A stretch of DNA of 64,000 bases, taken from Kumtagia sp963820075. Lineage in GTDB: Bacteria; Pseudomonadota; Alphaproteobacteria; Rhizobiales; Rhizobiaceae. Of the stretch, positions 16,880-26,456 are shown one piece after another. The position numbers were made by a program, and so were the translations under genes. The stretch's first letter is position 1, and every line of letters begins with the position of its first letter. The DNA is taken from positions 1 to 64,000 of the forward strand of contig CAWFYS010000022.1 in the NCBI GenBank assembly GCA_963820075.1, written 5' to 3'. Below the pieces are notes generated by a model. That model made no database searches. It was given only the letters and a program-made list of their open reading frames with translations, and was not told the origin of the DNA.

Positions 16880-18414
16880 GATCGCAATCGAACAACAGAA
16901 GCGCCGCAGCCGGGTGCGCCCCGGCCACTTGCCGTCGTGATCGGCAGCGGCTTCGGCGGGCTGGCTGCGGCGATCAGGCTCGGCGCGCGCGGCTACCGGG
17001 TCATCGTGCTGGAGCGGCTGGACTATCCCGGCGGCCGTGCCGGCGTGCTGCGGCAGGACGGCTTCACCTTCGATCGCGGCCCGACCATCGTCACCGCGCC
17101 ATTCCTGTTCGACGAGCTGTGGGCGCTTTGCGGCAAGCGGCGCGCCGACCATGTCGAGCTTCAGGGCCATGGACCCGTTCTATCGCATCCGGTTCGACGA
17201 CGGCGACGAGATCGCCTGCTCGGGCGACGATGCGGCGATGCGACGCGAGGTGCTGCGGATTTCGCCCGGCGATCTCGCCGGCTACGAGCGTTTTCTCGCC
17301 AAGGCCAGGGAGATCTGCCGGATCGGCTTCGAGCAGCTCGCCGACCGGCCCTTCAGCTCGCTGCTCGACATGCTGAAGATCGCGCCGGATCTCTGCGGCT
17401 CGAGGGCTATCGCAGCGTTCACGGGCTGGTATCGCGCTTCGTCAAGAACCCGAAGCTGCGCGTCATGCTGCAGCTTCCACCCGCTGCTGATCGGCGGCAA
17501 CCCGTTCCGCGCGCCGGCGATCTACTGCCTGATTCCGGATCTCGAGCGCCAATGGGGCGTGCACTACCCGATGGGCGGCGTCGGCAAGCTGGTGCAAGGG
17601 CTGGTCGGGCTCGTCGAGGGGCAGGGCGGCAGCGTGCGCTACAATGTCGATGTCGAGCGCATCGTCGTCGACAAGGGCCGCGCCCGCGGCGTCGAGCTGG
17701 CAGGCGGCGAGCGTGATTCCATGCGACATCGTCGTCTCCAACGCGGATGTCGGCGTGGACCTACGGCAGGCTGGTCGACCGCACGGAACAGACCCGCTGG
17801 AGCCGCTGGCAGGATCGGAGCGGGCGCGCTATTCCATGGGCCTCTTCGTCTGGTATTTCGGCACCAGGCAAGCGCTACGACACGACGTCGGCCACCACAC
17901 CATCCTGCTTGGACCGCGCTACCGGGAGCTCTTGCGGGACATCTTCGAGAAGAAGCGGCTGACCGAGGATTTCTCGATCTATCTGCACCGGCCCACAGCC
18001 ACCGATCCGAGCGTCGCGCCGCCTGGCTGCGACGCCTTCTATGCGCTTTGTCCCGTGCCCAATCTCGACGGAGACACCGACTGGACCACGCAGGGCGAGC
18101 GCCGCCGGCGGGCGATGATGCGGCGGCTCTCCGAAACGCTGTTGCCTGGCCTGGAGCGCGAGATCGTCACCTCGTCCTTCGTGACGCCGCTGCATTTCCG
18201 CGACGCGCTGCAGTCGGAGAAAGGCGCAGGCTTCGGTTTCGAGCCGGTGCTGACGCAAAGCGCCTGGTTCCGGCCGCACAACCGCAGCGAGACCATTGAA
18301 GGCCTCTATCTCGTCGGCGCGGGAACCCATCCCGGAGCCGGACTGCCGGGCGTGCTTTCCTCCGCAAAACTCCTCGACAGGATCGTGCCCCATGCACCCG
18401 CCATCCCAGCCTGA
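16871..18414 (+). CDS. crtI: Phytoene desaturase CrtI (frame broken by indels)
   Basis: An FAD-dependent desaturase converting phytoene to neurosporene/lycopene. The dinucleotide fold VVIGSGFGGLAAAIRLG is near residue 25 and the C-terminal signature GTHPGAGLPGVLSSAKLL is near the end. Total length of about 514 codons is normal. The frame shifts at about 17165 (after DHVEL, resuming AMDPFYRIRF), at about 17713 (resuming IPCDIVVSNAD), about 17750, and again between 17800 and 17885; conservation continues across each. The stop overlaps crtB by 23 bases. The only N-terminal ATG lies within the PpsR-type site. Confidence 0.88.
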
Positions 18415-19504
18415 AGAGTTTTCCACGCCGGCCGGCTGCGCGGCATGCCGGCGCTCGATCCGTCAGGGGTCGCACTCTTTCTATGTCGCCTCCCTGCTGC
18501 TTCCCGTGGCGATCCGCGAGCCGGCCTATGCGGTCTATGCCTTCTGCCGCATGGCCGATGACTTGATCGACCGCGAACAGGGGCGGTGCCGATGCGATCG
18601 GCGAACTCGGCCGGATGCTCGACCGGGCTTACGGCGGCCGGCCCGGCGAGGGCTTCGTCGAGCGCGGCTTTGCCGATGTCGTCGCGCGCTTCGCCATACC
18701 GCGCGCGGTGCCGGATGCGTTGATCGAGGGCCTGGCGTGGGACGCGGCCGGCAGGCGCTACCGGTCGCTTGACGACCTCAAGACCTATGCCGTCCGCGTC
18801 GCCGGCACGGTCGGTTTCATGATGACGCTGCGTCATGGGCCGGCGCGAGCCGCATGTGCTGGCGCGCGCCTGCGATCTCGGCGTGGCGATGCAACTGACC
18901 AACATCGCCCGCGACATCGGCGAGGACGCCGCCAATGGCCGCATCTACATTCCGCTCGACTGGCTCGGCGAAGCCGGCATCGAGATCGAAGGCTGGCTCG
19001 CCGCGGAGCGCTGTTCCATGGCAATGCGGACTCTCGTCGAACGGCTGCTTGAAGAAGCCGAGACGCTCTATGCGCGCTCGCTTTCCGGCATCGCGGCCCT
19101 CCCGGCGGGATGCCGCCTTGGCATCAATGCGGCCCGACTCCTCTATCGCGAGATCGGCCATGAAATCTTGCGCGGCGTCGATCCGGCCGCTGCGCGCGCG
19201 GTCACCTCGAAGCGGCAGAAGCTGCGCCTGCTGGCCCAAGCCGTCTCTACACGGAAGACCGGATGATGCCCATCTTGCCGATCCGGGCGTTGCCCAGGCC
19301 GCCTTTCTCATCGAGGCGGTCGCCAATTCGCCGGCTCCAAGGACACGCGACCCGATCCCCGCATGGTGGGACGTCAAATCGCGATCCGAGCGAATGATCG
19401 ATATGCTCAACGGCTTTTCCGCCCGCAGCGCGGCCCATGAAGCTGCCGGCATGCCGACGCGTGTCTTCGCACGGTCGGGGTTGTATCGCGGATCGGAACC
19501 ATGA
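18392..19504 (+). CDS. crtB: Phytoene synthase CrtB (frame broken by indels)
   Basis: Condenses two geranylgeranyl-PP to phytoene. The first Asp-rich motif is YAFCRMADDLID and the second is LTNIARDIGEDA, typical of squalene/phytoene synthases. The start ATG at 18392 lies inside the end of crtI. Three frame changes, near 18590, 18830 and 19260, each move the frame by +1 so that the last part is back in the starting frame, as expected for three single-base insertions. The stop overlaps the next small gene as ATGA. Confidence 0.88.
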
Positions 19505-19659
19505 GTTCGGGCGTCATCATCTTTTTCGAGATATCGCTGGTGCTGGGCCTCGCGCTGGTATTTGGCGTCCGCGAACTCCGCAATCTGCGCAAATACGACC
19601 GCGAGCGCGCGGCCAGGAACAAGGCCGAAGCGGAACATCCGCAGAAGCAGCCCCGGTGA
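19501..19659 (+). CDS. Small single-helix membrane protein after crtB
   Basis: A 52-residue ORF starting in the crtB stop (ATGA overlap). One hydrophobic helix (VIIFFEISLVLGLALVFGV, residues 5-23) is followed by a basic, charged tail (RELRNLRKYDRERAARNK). The overlap and clean frame argue for a real gene. I do not recognise a named family; small ORFs of this kind are seen in some PGCs after crtB. Function unknown. Confidence 0.6.
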   Translation: MSSGVIIFFEISLVLGLALVFGVRELRNLRKYDRERAARNKAEAEHPQKQPR

Positions 19660-19702
19660 GGCAATTCGGCCCGTTGCGACCAAGACGCCTGGCGCTTGGC
19701 GC

Positions 19703-20627
19703 TCAGCCTCGCCGCGGCATCTTGAACGGCAAAAGCATCTGCACCCAGCGAGAAGCGAAGCGGTCGAGATCGACACTTTCATGCACGGCATTGGCTGCGA
19801 CGCCGTCGCGGCAAAAGCCGAGCATCGACCGGCTGTAGAATGGCGTGTCCTCAAACGTCCGCAGAATCCGCGCCGGTGAGGCGGCGGCGGCGCGCGTGCT
19901 GCGCGCCACCCGCCAGCCGGTCAGGGGAAGGCGCATGGACCGGCTCCGGTTCGACATTCCGGATCAATCCGTCCCGACGGTAGTCCAACGCCAGCCCGCG
20001 CCTTGTCCCGTCGCGCTGCTCGACATCGTAGAGAATGCGCGTCGACGTGCCGGATGCCTCGCGCGACCACGTCCAGCTTCGGAAGCCGGTCTCCAGCGGT
20101 TCGGAGCCGGTGTTCATGTCGACATAGGCCCGGCCCCGCCAGCCGATATCCGGCCGGTCGAAACTCACGCTAGCCTCCGCCAGCGGCGCGATGGGCCGCC
20201 AGTGGTGGCGACCTTGCGCGTCGAGGCGATGGCTTGCGTGAAAAACGGGACCGAGATCGATGGTGATCGTGCCCCGCAGCCGCCTCGGCAACGGTACCGT
20301 CCACTCGTCGATGTCGATGAACAGCCGCCTGCCATCCGTGGCCATGCGGCTCGGGCCGATGGCGATGTGGCTCGCCGACCGGTCCACCGACGTCTTGCTC
20401 CGCTCGGTCATCGCCCAGCGTTTGCCGTGCGGCGTGTAGAGGATGGCATTGATGCTCACATGGTCGAGCGGGTCGGCAGGTCCGCGGCGCCGCGCGCGGG
20501 CGTAGTAAGGAGAAAACACGCTTCCGACGAAGGCGATGAGGGTCAGGGCATTGTGCCCGTCTTCGCTGATCGCGTCGGCATACCACCAGGCATAGCCGTC
20601 ACGTGGAACGATGCGGTCGAAGCAAAA
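19703..20627 (-). CDS. crtC: Hydroxyneurosporene synthase / carotenoid 1,2-hydratase CrtC
   Basis: Hydrates the terminal psi-end of acyclic carotenoids. Characteristic motifs are GYAWWYADAISEDG, AFVGSVFSPYYARARRR, HVSINAILYTP and RSWTWSREASG. A single-base insertion near 19935 (in CCTTCCCC) moves the C-terminal part to another frame, which reads LTGWRVAR...ILRTFEDTPFYSRSML to the stop. The start is not resolved: the frame enters from within crtD without an ATG, and I mark where CrtC similarity begins. It overlaps the end of crtD by roughly 80 bases. Confidence 0.85.
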
Positions 20628-22150
20628 TCCGCCGCCACCGCCTGCGCCGCATGGCTGCCCGACAGCGCCGCCATCGGAATGCCCGGTCCCGGATGTACCG
20701 CGCCGCCCGCCAGATAGAGGCCGCGGATCGGCGTGCGCGCGCCCGGGCGCTGGAACGACGCGGCCCAGCCGTGCGACGCCCGCCCGTAGAGTGCTCCGCC
20801 AGAGCCCGGGAACATCGCCGCGAAATCCGAAGGTGTCGTCACCAGGCGTTGACCCTTCGGCGCCGACAGGGTCAGTCCGGCGCGGGCCAGGCGTTCCGTC
20901 AGCCGCTTTTCGCATGACGCGACCTCCGCTTTGCTCAAGGGTTTGTCGTCCGCCCGTGCCGGCGCGTTGATCAGAAGCATAAGCCGCTCCTCGCCATCCG
21001 GCGCGGCGCCGCCGGCCGATGCGCTGCGGTCCTGTGCGCAGACATAGACGGTCGGGTCGCCGGGAAGCCGGCACTCGCCGAAGATGGCGGCGAATTCGCT
21101 GGGATAGTCCCCGGAGAAGAAAACCGTATGGCGCGACAGCGCGAAGCCGCCGGCCTTGCCTTTCAAGGACCAGGTCAGCGCGGACAAGGATCGCTGCCTT
21201 GGGGTCCAGGGCGCCGCGGCCGCACGCACCGCGTCGCCCAGCAGCCCTGAAAACAGCGCGGCCGGATCACCGTTGAAGACCACCGCCTCGGCCTCGATCA
21301 CCTCGCCCGACACCAGCCGCACGCCGGCCGCGGCACCGTCCCTGACGATGATTTCGGCGACGTCGGCGCCATGGGAGACCATGGCGCCTCGCTCCGTCGC
21401 CAGCCGCTCCAGAGCCTCGGCGATGCGGATCATGCCCCCGTCGACCAGCCAGACGCCGGTCTGCTCGACATGGGCGATCAGCATCAGCGGGCCGGGCGCC
21501 TCGAATGGCGACGAACCGCAATAGGTGGCGTAGCGCCCGAACAATTGACGCAGGCGCGGATCGCGGAAATAGCTCTCGATCACTTTCGAGAGCGCCGTTA
21601 ACGGCTTTATCCGCGCCAGCGCGACCAGCCCGCTCAGCCCGGCATTGCGCGCCAGGCCGATCGGGCTCGGCGAGGGGTTTTCCATGAAGGAAGCATTCAA
21701 CGACTGGAACACTTCCTCCGTGCGCTGGCAGAACGCCAGATAGGCTTTCGCTTCCTTGGCGCCAGCCAGCCTGCCGACGGCGTCGGCCGATGCGGTCCGG
21801 TCGGCATGGAGGTCGAAGCTCGACCCGTCCTCCCAGGAGTGGCGGGCGAGGATGTCGGCGCGGGTAAGCCGCAGGACGTCGTCAAGCCGGGCGCCCACGG
21901 CCGAAAAGATCGCATCGAACACCCAGCGCATGGTGAAGACGGTCGGGCCGGAATCAATTCCCTGTCCGCCGACAGTCACTTCGCGCAACTTGCCGCCCGA
22001 CTTCGCATTCTTCTCGACCAGCCTGACGGAATGACCGCCTCCGGCCAGAAGCAGGGCTGCGACGAGGCCGCCCATGCCGGCGCCGACGACGACCGTCCGG
22101 CGCCGGGTCCCGGCCGGCGATGTGCCCTTGATGTCAAGTTTTGTAAACAT
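20543..22150 (-). CDS. crtD: Methoxyneurosporene (hydroxyneurosporene) desaturase CrtD
   Basis: A 535-residue FAD-dependent carotenoid 3,4-desaturase, intact. It has the nucleotide-binding VVVGAGMGGLVAALLLAGGG near residue 20 and the C-terminal LYLAGGAVHPGPGIPMAALS. The assigned ATG at 22150 touches a perfect PpsR-type operator (22132-22149), so the 5' leader is very short or the real start is a little downstream. It is transcribed with crtC and divergently from crtE. The indel-free frame contrasts with most neighbours. Confidence 0.93.
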   Translation of the reverse strand: MFTKLDIKGTSPAGTRRRTVVVGAGMGGLVAALLLAGGGHSVRLVEKNAKSGGKLREVTVGGQGIDSGPTVFTMRWVFDAIFSAVGARLDDVLRLTRADILARHSWEDGSSFDLHADRTASADAVGRLAGAKEAKAYLAFCQRTEEVFQSLNASFMENPSPSPIGLARNAGLSGLVALARIKPLTALSKVIESYFRDPRLRQLFGRYATYCGSSPFEAPGPLMLIAHVEQTGVWLVDGGMIRIAEALERLATERGAMVSHGADVAEIIVRDGAAAGVRLVSGEVIEAEAVVFNGDPAALFSGLLGDAVRAAAAPWTPRQRSLSALTWSLKGKAGGFALSRHTVFFSGDYPSEFAAIFGECRLPGDPTVYVCAQDRSASAGGAAPDGEERLMLLINAPARADDKPLSKAEVASCEKRLTERLARAGLTLSAPKGQRLVTTPSDFAAMFPGSGGALYGRASHGWAASFQRPGARTPIRGLYLAGGAVHPGPGIPMAALSGSHAAQAVAADFASTASFHVTAMPGGMPTRSAKTGTMP

Positions 22151-22175
22151 AACCTTGTGTCAATTAACATTTACA
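22132..22175. promoter_or_regulatory. Tandem perfect PpsR-type operators between crtD and crtE
   Basis: TGTcaagttttgtaaACA (22132-22149) and TGTcaattaacatttACA (22158-22175) both fit TGT-N12-ACA exactly and are 8 bp apart, the spacing reported for cooperative CrtJ/PpsR binding. They sit between divergent crtDC and crtEF. Confidence 0.85.
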
Positions 22176-22315
22176 TGCATTCTCGTCCACAGGCGCGCCT
22201 CGTCAACAGGATCGAAATCGATCCTGCGGGGTGGAGGCGCAGAAGCAGACGGCCGGCGCGGTTTGCGCATCCAGATAGGTTTGCGCCCCGTCGGACGAAA
22301 TGTGGAGGAGCCGGC

Positions 22316-23196
22316 ATGTCGGGCGAGGATCTTCTCGCACAGGATCGAGGATGCGCTGCAGCGGACTTTGATCCGCGCGACAGGGCCTTCGGCGCCGCCT
22401 CGGCTGGCCGCCGCCTTCGCGCATTCCGTCTTTCCCGCCGGCCAGCGGGTACGGCCGCGGCTGGCGCTTTCGGTGGCGCTCGCCTGCGGGGACGACCAGC
22501 CGATCATCTCCAACGCCGCGGCGGTCGCGATCGAACTGCTGCACTGCGCATCGCTCGTCCACGACGACATGCCGTGTTTCGACAATGCCGGCACCCGGCG
22601 CGGCAAGCCGTCGGTGCATGCCGCCTTTGGCGAAGCGCTGGCGCTGCTCGCGGGTGACGGCCTGATTGTCCTGGCATTCGAGTCCGTGGCGCTGGCGGCA
22701 GTCGCCGATCCCCTGCGCTCGGCGAGCCTGTCGCTGATCGTCGCCCGCGCCGTCGGCATGCCGCACGGCATCGTGGCCGGGCAGGGCTGGGAAAGCGAGG
22801 TCGCTCCCGACTTGGTCCTCTATCAGCGCGCCAAGACCGGCTCGCTGTTTGCCGGCGCCGCCATGGCCGGCGCCGCGGCCGCAGGCCATATGGCCGAGCC
22901 CTGGGGCACGCTCGGCTACCGGCTGGGGGAAGCCTTTCAGGTCGCCGACGACATTCGCGACGTGATGTGCAGCGAAGCCGACATCGGGCAAGCCGGTCGG
23001 TCGGGACGAGGCGCTCGGCCGTCCTAGCGCCGTGCAGGAGCTGGGTGTGCGCGGCGCGGCGCGCAAGCTGATGATGCTGGTCGAGGAAGCAGCCGAATCG
23101 GTGCCCGACTGCAACGGCGCGATGACGCTCAAGGCGCAGATCCGCGCCCAGGCCAGCCGCTTCCTGCCGAAGGAGGCCGCCCAGCACGCTGCGTGA
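22316..23196 (+). CDS. crtE: Geranylgeranyl diphosphate synthase CrtE (frame broken by indels)
   Basis: Makes GGPP for carotenoids and the bacteriochlorophyll tail. The first Asp-rich motif is in LVHDDMPCFDNAGTRRG and the second in FQVADDIRDV. I start at ATG 22316, preceded by GGAGGAG at 22303-22309; removing one G right after the start gives a typical N terminus (MSARIFSHRIEDALQRTL). Two more insertions near 22990 and 23005 separate the last 65 codons (DEALGRPSAVQELGVRGAA...). The stop overlaps the GTG start of crtF. Confidence 0.88.
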
Positions 23197-24362
23197 CCGG
23201 CTTCTCGGCTGGCGTTCTCGGCAATCCGCGTGGTGATGCTATGCTATCCGCCTGGCTCGAACGCATCCGCGATTTCCGCAACCGCAAGGTGGCCGATCCG
23301 GCGTTCCGGCGCTGGGCCGGCCGCTTTCCGCTGACCCGGCCGATCGCTCGCCGCCAGGCCAAGGCCTTGTTCGATCTGACTGCCGGCTTTGTCTATTCGC
23401 AGGTGCTCGCCGCCTGCGTGCGGGTTGACCTTTTCGAGATGCTTGCCGCCGGGCCGGCCGACATCGGTGCGATAGCGGCTCACGCCGGCTTGCCCCGGCA
23501 GGGCGCCCACCGTCTGTTGAAGGCAGCCGCCGCGCTTGACCTTGTCGAGGCACGCGGCAACGACCGCTATGCGCTGGGACCGCTCGGCGCGGCGCTGGTC
23601 CGCAATGCCGGCGTCACGGCGATGATCCTGCATCACGACATACTGTACGGCGATCTGCGTGATCCGTTGGCCCTGCTGGCCGGCCAAGCCAAATCCGAGT
23701 TGACGCACTATTGGGCCTATGCCGGCGCCGAGCAGGAAAGGCCGGCCGAGCCGCGTCGGCATGAAGTCTATACGCGCCTGATGGCTGCGTCGCAGGCCTT
23801 CGTCACCGCCGAAGTCCTTGATGCCTATCCATTTGGCCGGCACAGGCTCCTTCTCGATGTCGGCGGCGGCGATGCGACGTTCCTGATTGCCGCGGCGCGG
23901 GCGGCCGCCGGGCTGAAACTGGCGCTGTTCGATCTGCCGCCGGTGGCGGCCATCGCCCGCCAGCATATTGTCGCAGCCGGCCTTGCCGATCGGGCGATGG
24001 CTCATGAGGGCAGCTTCTTCGCCGACGACCTGCCGCGCGGCGCCGATCTGGTCACCGTAAACCGCGTCCTGCACGATCACGACGATGCGTCGGCTCTGGC
24101 CATCTTGAGGGCGATACGCAAGGCCATCGCGCCGGAGGGAACACTTCTGATCGCCGAGCCGATGGCCGGCACGCCCGGCGCGGAAGCCAGCGGCGATGCC
24201 TATTTCGGCTTCTATCTGCTTGCCATGGGGCAGGGACGTCCGCGCACGGTCGACGAGATCAAGCGGCTGCTGGCGCGCAGCGGCTTCGTCCGCGCGCGGG
24301 AAATTGCCACCAACACGCCGCTTATCGCCCGCATCGTCGTCGCGCGGCCGTGCGCGTCGTAG
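23193..24362 (+). CDS. crtF: Hydroxyneurosporene/rhodopin O-methyltransferase CrtF
   Basis: A 389-residue SAM-dependent methyltransferase that methylates the carotenoid C-1 hydroxyl. An N-terminal winged-helix dimerisation region (IAAHAGLPRQGAHRLLKAAA) precedes the SAM site LLLDVGGGDATFLIAAARA; NRVLHDHDD carries the family's general-base His region. It starts at GTG within the crtE stop (GTGA). The frame is intact. Spirilloxanthin or spheroidene-type end products need CrtF together with CrtC and CrtD. Confidence 0.92.
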   Translation: MTGFSAGVLGNPRGDAMLSAWLERIRDFRNRKVADPAFRRWAGRFPLTRPIARRQAKALFDLTAGFVYSQVLAACVRVDLFEMLAAGPADIGAIAAHAGLPRQGAHRLLKAAAALDLVEARGNDRYALGPLGAALVRNAGVTAMILHHDILYGDLRDPLALLAGQAKSELTHYWAYAGAEQERPAEPRRHEVYTRLMAASQAFVTAEVLDAYPFGRHRLLLDVGGGDATFLIAAARAAAGLKLALFDLPPVAAIARQHIVAAGLADRAMAHEGSFFADDLPRGADLVTVNRVLHDHDDASALAILRAIRKAIAPEGTLLIAEPMAGTPGAEASGDAYFGFYLLAMGQGRPRTVDEIKRLLARSGFVRAREIATNTPLIARIVVARPCAS

Positions 24363-24394
24363 ACGGCGTTCAGTGTGCGCTGGACGCATCCGTG

Positions 24395-24438
24395 TGTATA
24401 TTTTATTTGACAACAATATGTGTCAATTTATTGTGACA
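24395..24438. promoter_or_regulatory. Tandem perfect PpsR-type operators upstream of bchC
   Basis: TGTatattttatttgACA (24395-24412) and TGTcaatttattgtgACA (24421-24438), 8 bp apart, lie 42 bases before the bchC ATG. They probably control the bchCXYZ-puf superoperon. Confidence 0.85.
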
Positions 24439-24479
24439 GTCGCGGATTCAGGCCGCGCTCTTCCGGGAAGAGGGCTTCA

Positions 24480-25426
24480 ATGAAATCAGATGCGATCGTC
24501 CTCGAAGAACCCGAGCAAGCTGGCGCTGCGCGAGCTTGACCTGAACGATCCGACCCCGGAAGATGTGGTGGTCGACATCGAGTGGAGCGGCATCTCCACC
24601 GGGACCGAAAAGCTGCTTTGGTCGGGCCGCATGCCGTCCTTTCCGGGCATGGGCTATCCGCTCGTTCCGGGCTACGAGTCCATCGGACGTATCATTGACG
24701 CTGGTCTGCAAGTCCGGCCGGCATGTCGGCGAGCGCGTCTTTGTTCCCGGCGCCAATTGCTATCGCGGCGCCCGCGGCCTCTTCGGTGGCGCTTCCTCCA
24801 CGCGTCGTCGTTTCCGGCAGCGAAAGCGACGCCGGTTGCCGAATGGCTGGGCGAGCGCGCCGTGCTGCTGGCGCTGGCGGCAACGGCCTACCATGCTGTG
24901 CGCCCCGATACGAGGAAGGCGCCCGAACTTATCGTTGGCCACGGTGTTCTCGGCCGGCTGATCGCGCGCATCGTCGTCGCCGATGGCGGCTACGCCGACA
25001 GTCTGGGAAACCAATCGCGGCGCGCCGCATCGGGTGGCGACGGCTATGCCGTCATTCACCCCGAGGAGGACAGCCGCGCGCGACTATCGTCGCATCTGCG
25101 ACGTCAGCGGCGATGCCGAGCATCCTCGACCGGCTGGTCATGCGCCTCGCCCGCGGCGGCGAGATCAATCTCGCCGGCTTCTACGACCGAGCGGCTTTCC
25201 TTCGCTTTCCCGCCGCCTTCATGCGCGAGGCTCGGATCAGGGTCTCCGCGGAATGGTCGCAAGGCCGACCTCCGCGCCGTAGGCGAGATGATCGGTCGCG
25301 GCGCGCTGTCGCTCGATGGCCTTATCACCCACAGCAGCGCCCCGGCGCTTCGACGACGCCTACACCACCGCGTTCACCGACCCGACCTGCCTGAAGATGG
25401 TCCTCGATTGGAGGCAAGCCGCATGA
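24480..25426 (+). CDS. bchC: Bacteriochlorophyllide a dehydrogenase BchC (frame broken by indels)
   Basis: Oxidises the C-3 hydroxyethyl group late in bacteriochlorophyll a synthesis. The N terminus is MKSDAIVLEEP, then after one inserted base KLALRELDLNDPTPED; SGISTGTEKLLWSGRMPSFPG is the family hallmark, followed by GRHVGERVFVPGANCY in a second frame and WLGERAVLLALAATAYHA back in the first. GGGAAGAGGG precedes the ATG. The stop (end ...LDWRQAA) overlaps the bchX ATG. Several one-base insertions occur across the gene. Confidence 0.88.
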
Positions 25427-26446
25427 ATGCCCAGACGAAGATCTCCGGAAGGCGGATTGCTGGCCCTGGTCGAAAGCGTCCGCGCCGAAGCCGCGATCGA
25501 GCCCGATGCCGTTCATGTCGGCGAGGTGACAGAAGGAAACGCAGATCATCGCGATCTACGGCAAGGGCGGCATCGGCAAGATCTTCACGCTTGCCAATCT
25601 CAGCCTACATGATGGCGCAGCAGGGCAAGCGCGTGCTGCTGATCGGCTGCGACCCCAAGAGCGACACGACCTCGCTGCTGTTCGGCGGCCGTGCCTGCCC
25701 GACCATCATCGAGACGTCGTCCAGGAAGAAGCTGGCCGGCGAGGAGGTCGAGATCGGCGACGTCTGCTTCAAGCGCGACGGCGTCTTCGCCATGGAGCTC
25801 GGCGGACCCGAGGTCGGCCGCGGCTGCGGCGGGCGCGGCATCATCCACGGCTTCGAGCTGCTCGAGAAGCTCGGCTTCCACGAGTGGGGCTTCGACTACG
25901 TGCTGCTCGACTTCCTGGGCGACGTGGTCTGCGGCGGCTTCGGCCTGCCGATCGCTCGCGACATGTGCCAGAAGGTCATCGTCGTCGGCTCGAACGACCT
26001 GCAGTCGCTCTACGTCGCCAACAATGTCTGCTCGGCGGTCGACTATTTCCGCAAGCTCGGCGGCAATGTCGGCGTCGCCGGCATGGTCATCAACAAGGAC
26101 GACGGCACCGGCGAGGCCGCCGCCTTCGCGCGAAGCCGTCGGCATTCCGGTGCTGGCCGCCATCCCGGCCGACGACGACATCCGCAAGAAGAGCGCCAAC
26201 TACGAGATCATCGGCGAGCCCGGCGGCCGCTGGGCGACCGCTGTTCGAGGAGCTTGCGCGGAACGTCACGGACTCCGGCGCCGCCGGTGCGCCCGACGCC
26301 GCTCACCCAGGACCAGCTGCTCGGCCTGTTCACCGGCGAGCCAGACCGGCGGCCATGTCGTGCTCGAGCCGGCCAGCCAGGCCGACATGCGCGGCGGCGT
26401 CGTCATCCAGAAGCCGTCCCTCGAAGTGGTCTACGACGCGGCGTGA
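25423..26446 (+). CDS. bchX: Chlorophyllide a reductase iron protein BchX (frame broken by indels)
   Basis: The NifH-like ATPase subunit of chlorophyllide a oxidoreductase. The P-loop region reads YGKGGIGKIFTLANLS, then MMAQQGKRVLLIGCDPKSDT, with the 4Fe-4S cysteines in GGRACP... and DVVCGGFGLP. The residue after the P-loop Lys is Ile where the family has Ser; the same change occurs in BchL. Frame breaks lie near 25535, 25605, 26130, 26240, 26278 and 26342, mostly single-base insertions. It starts inside the bchC stop. Confidence 0.88.
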
Positions 26447-26456
26447 TGGCATTTCC

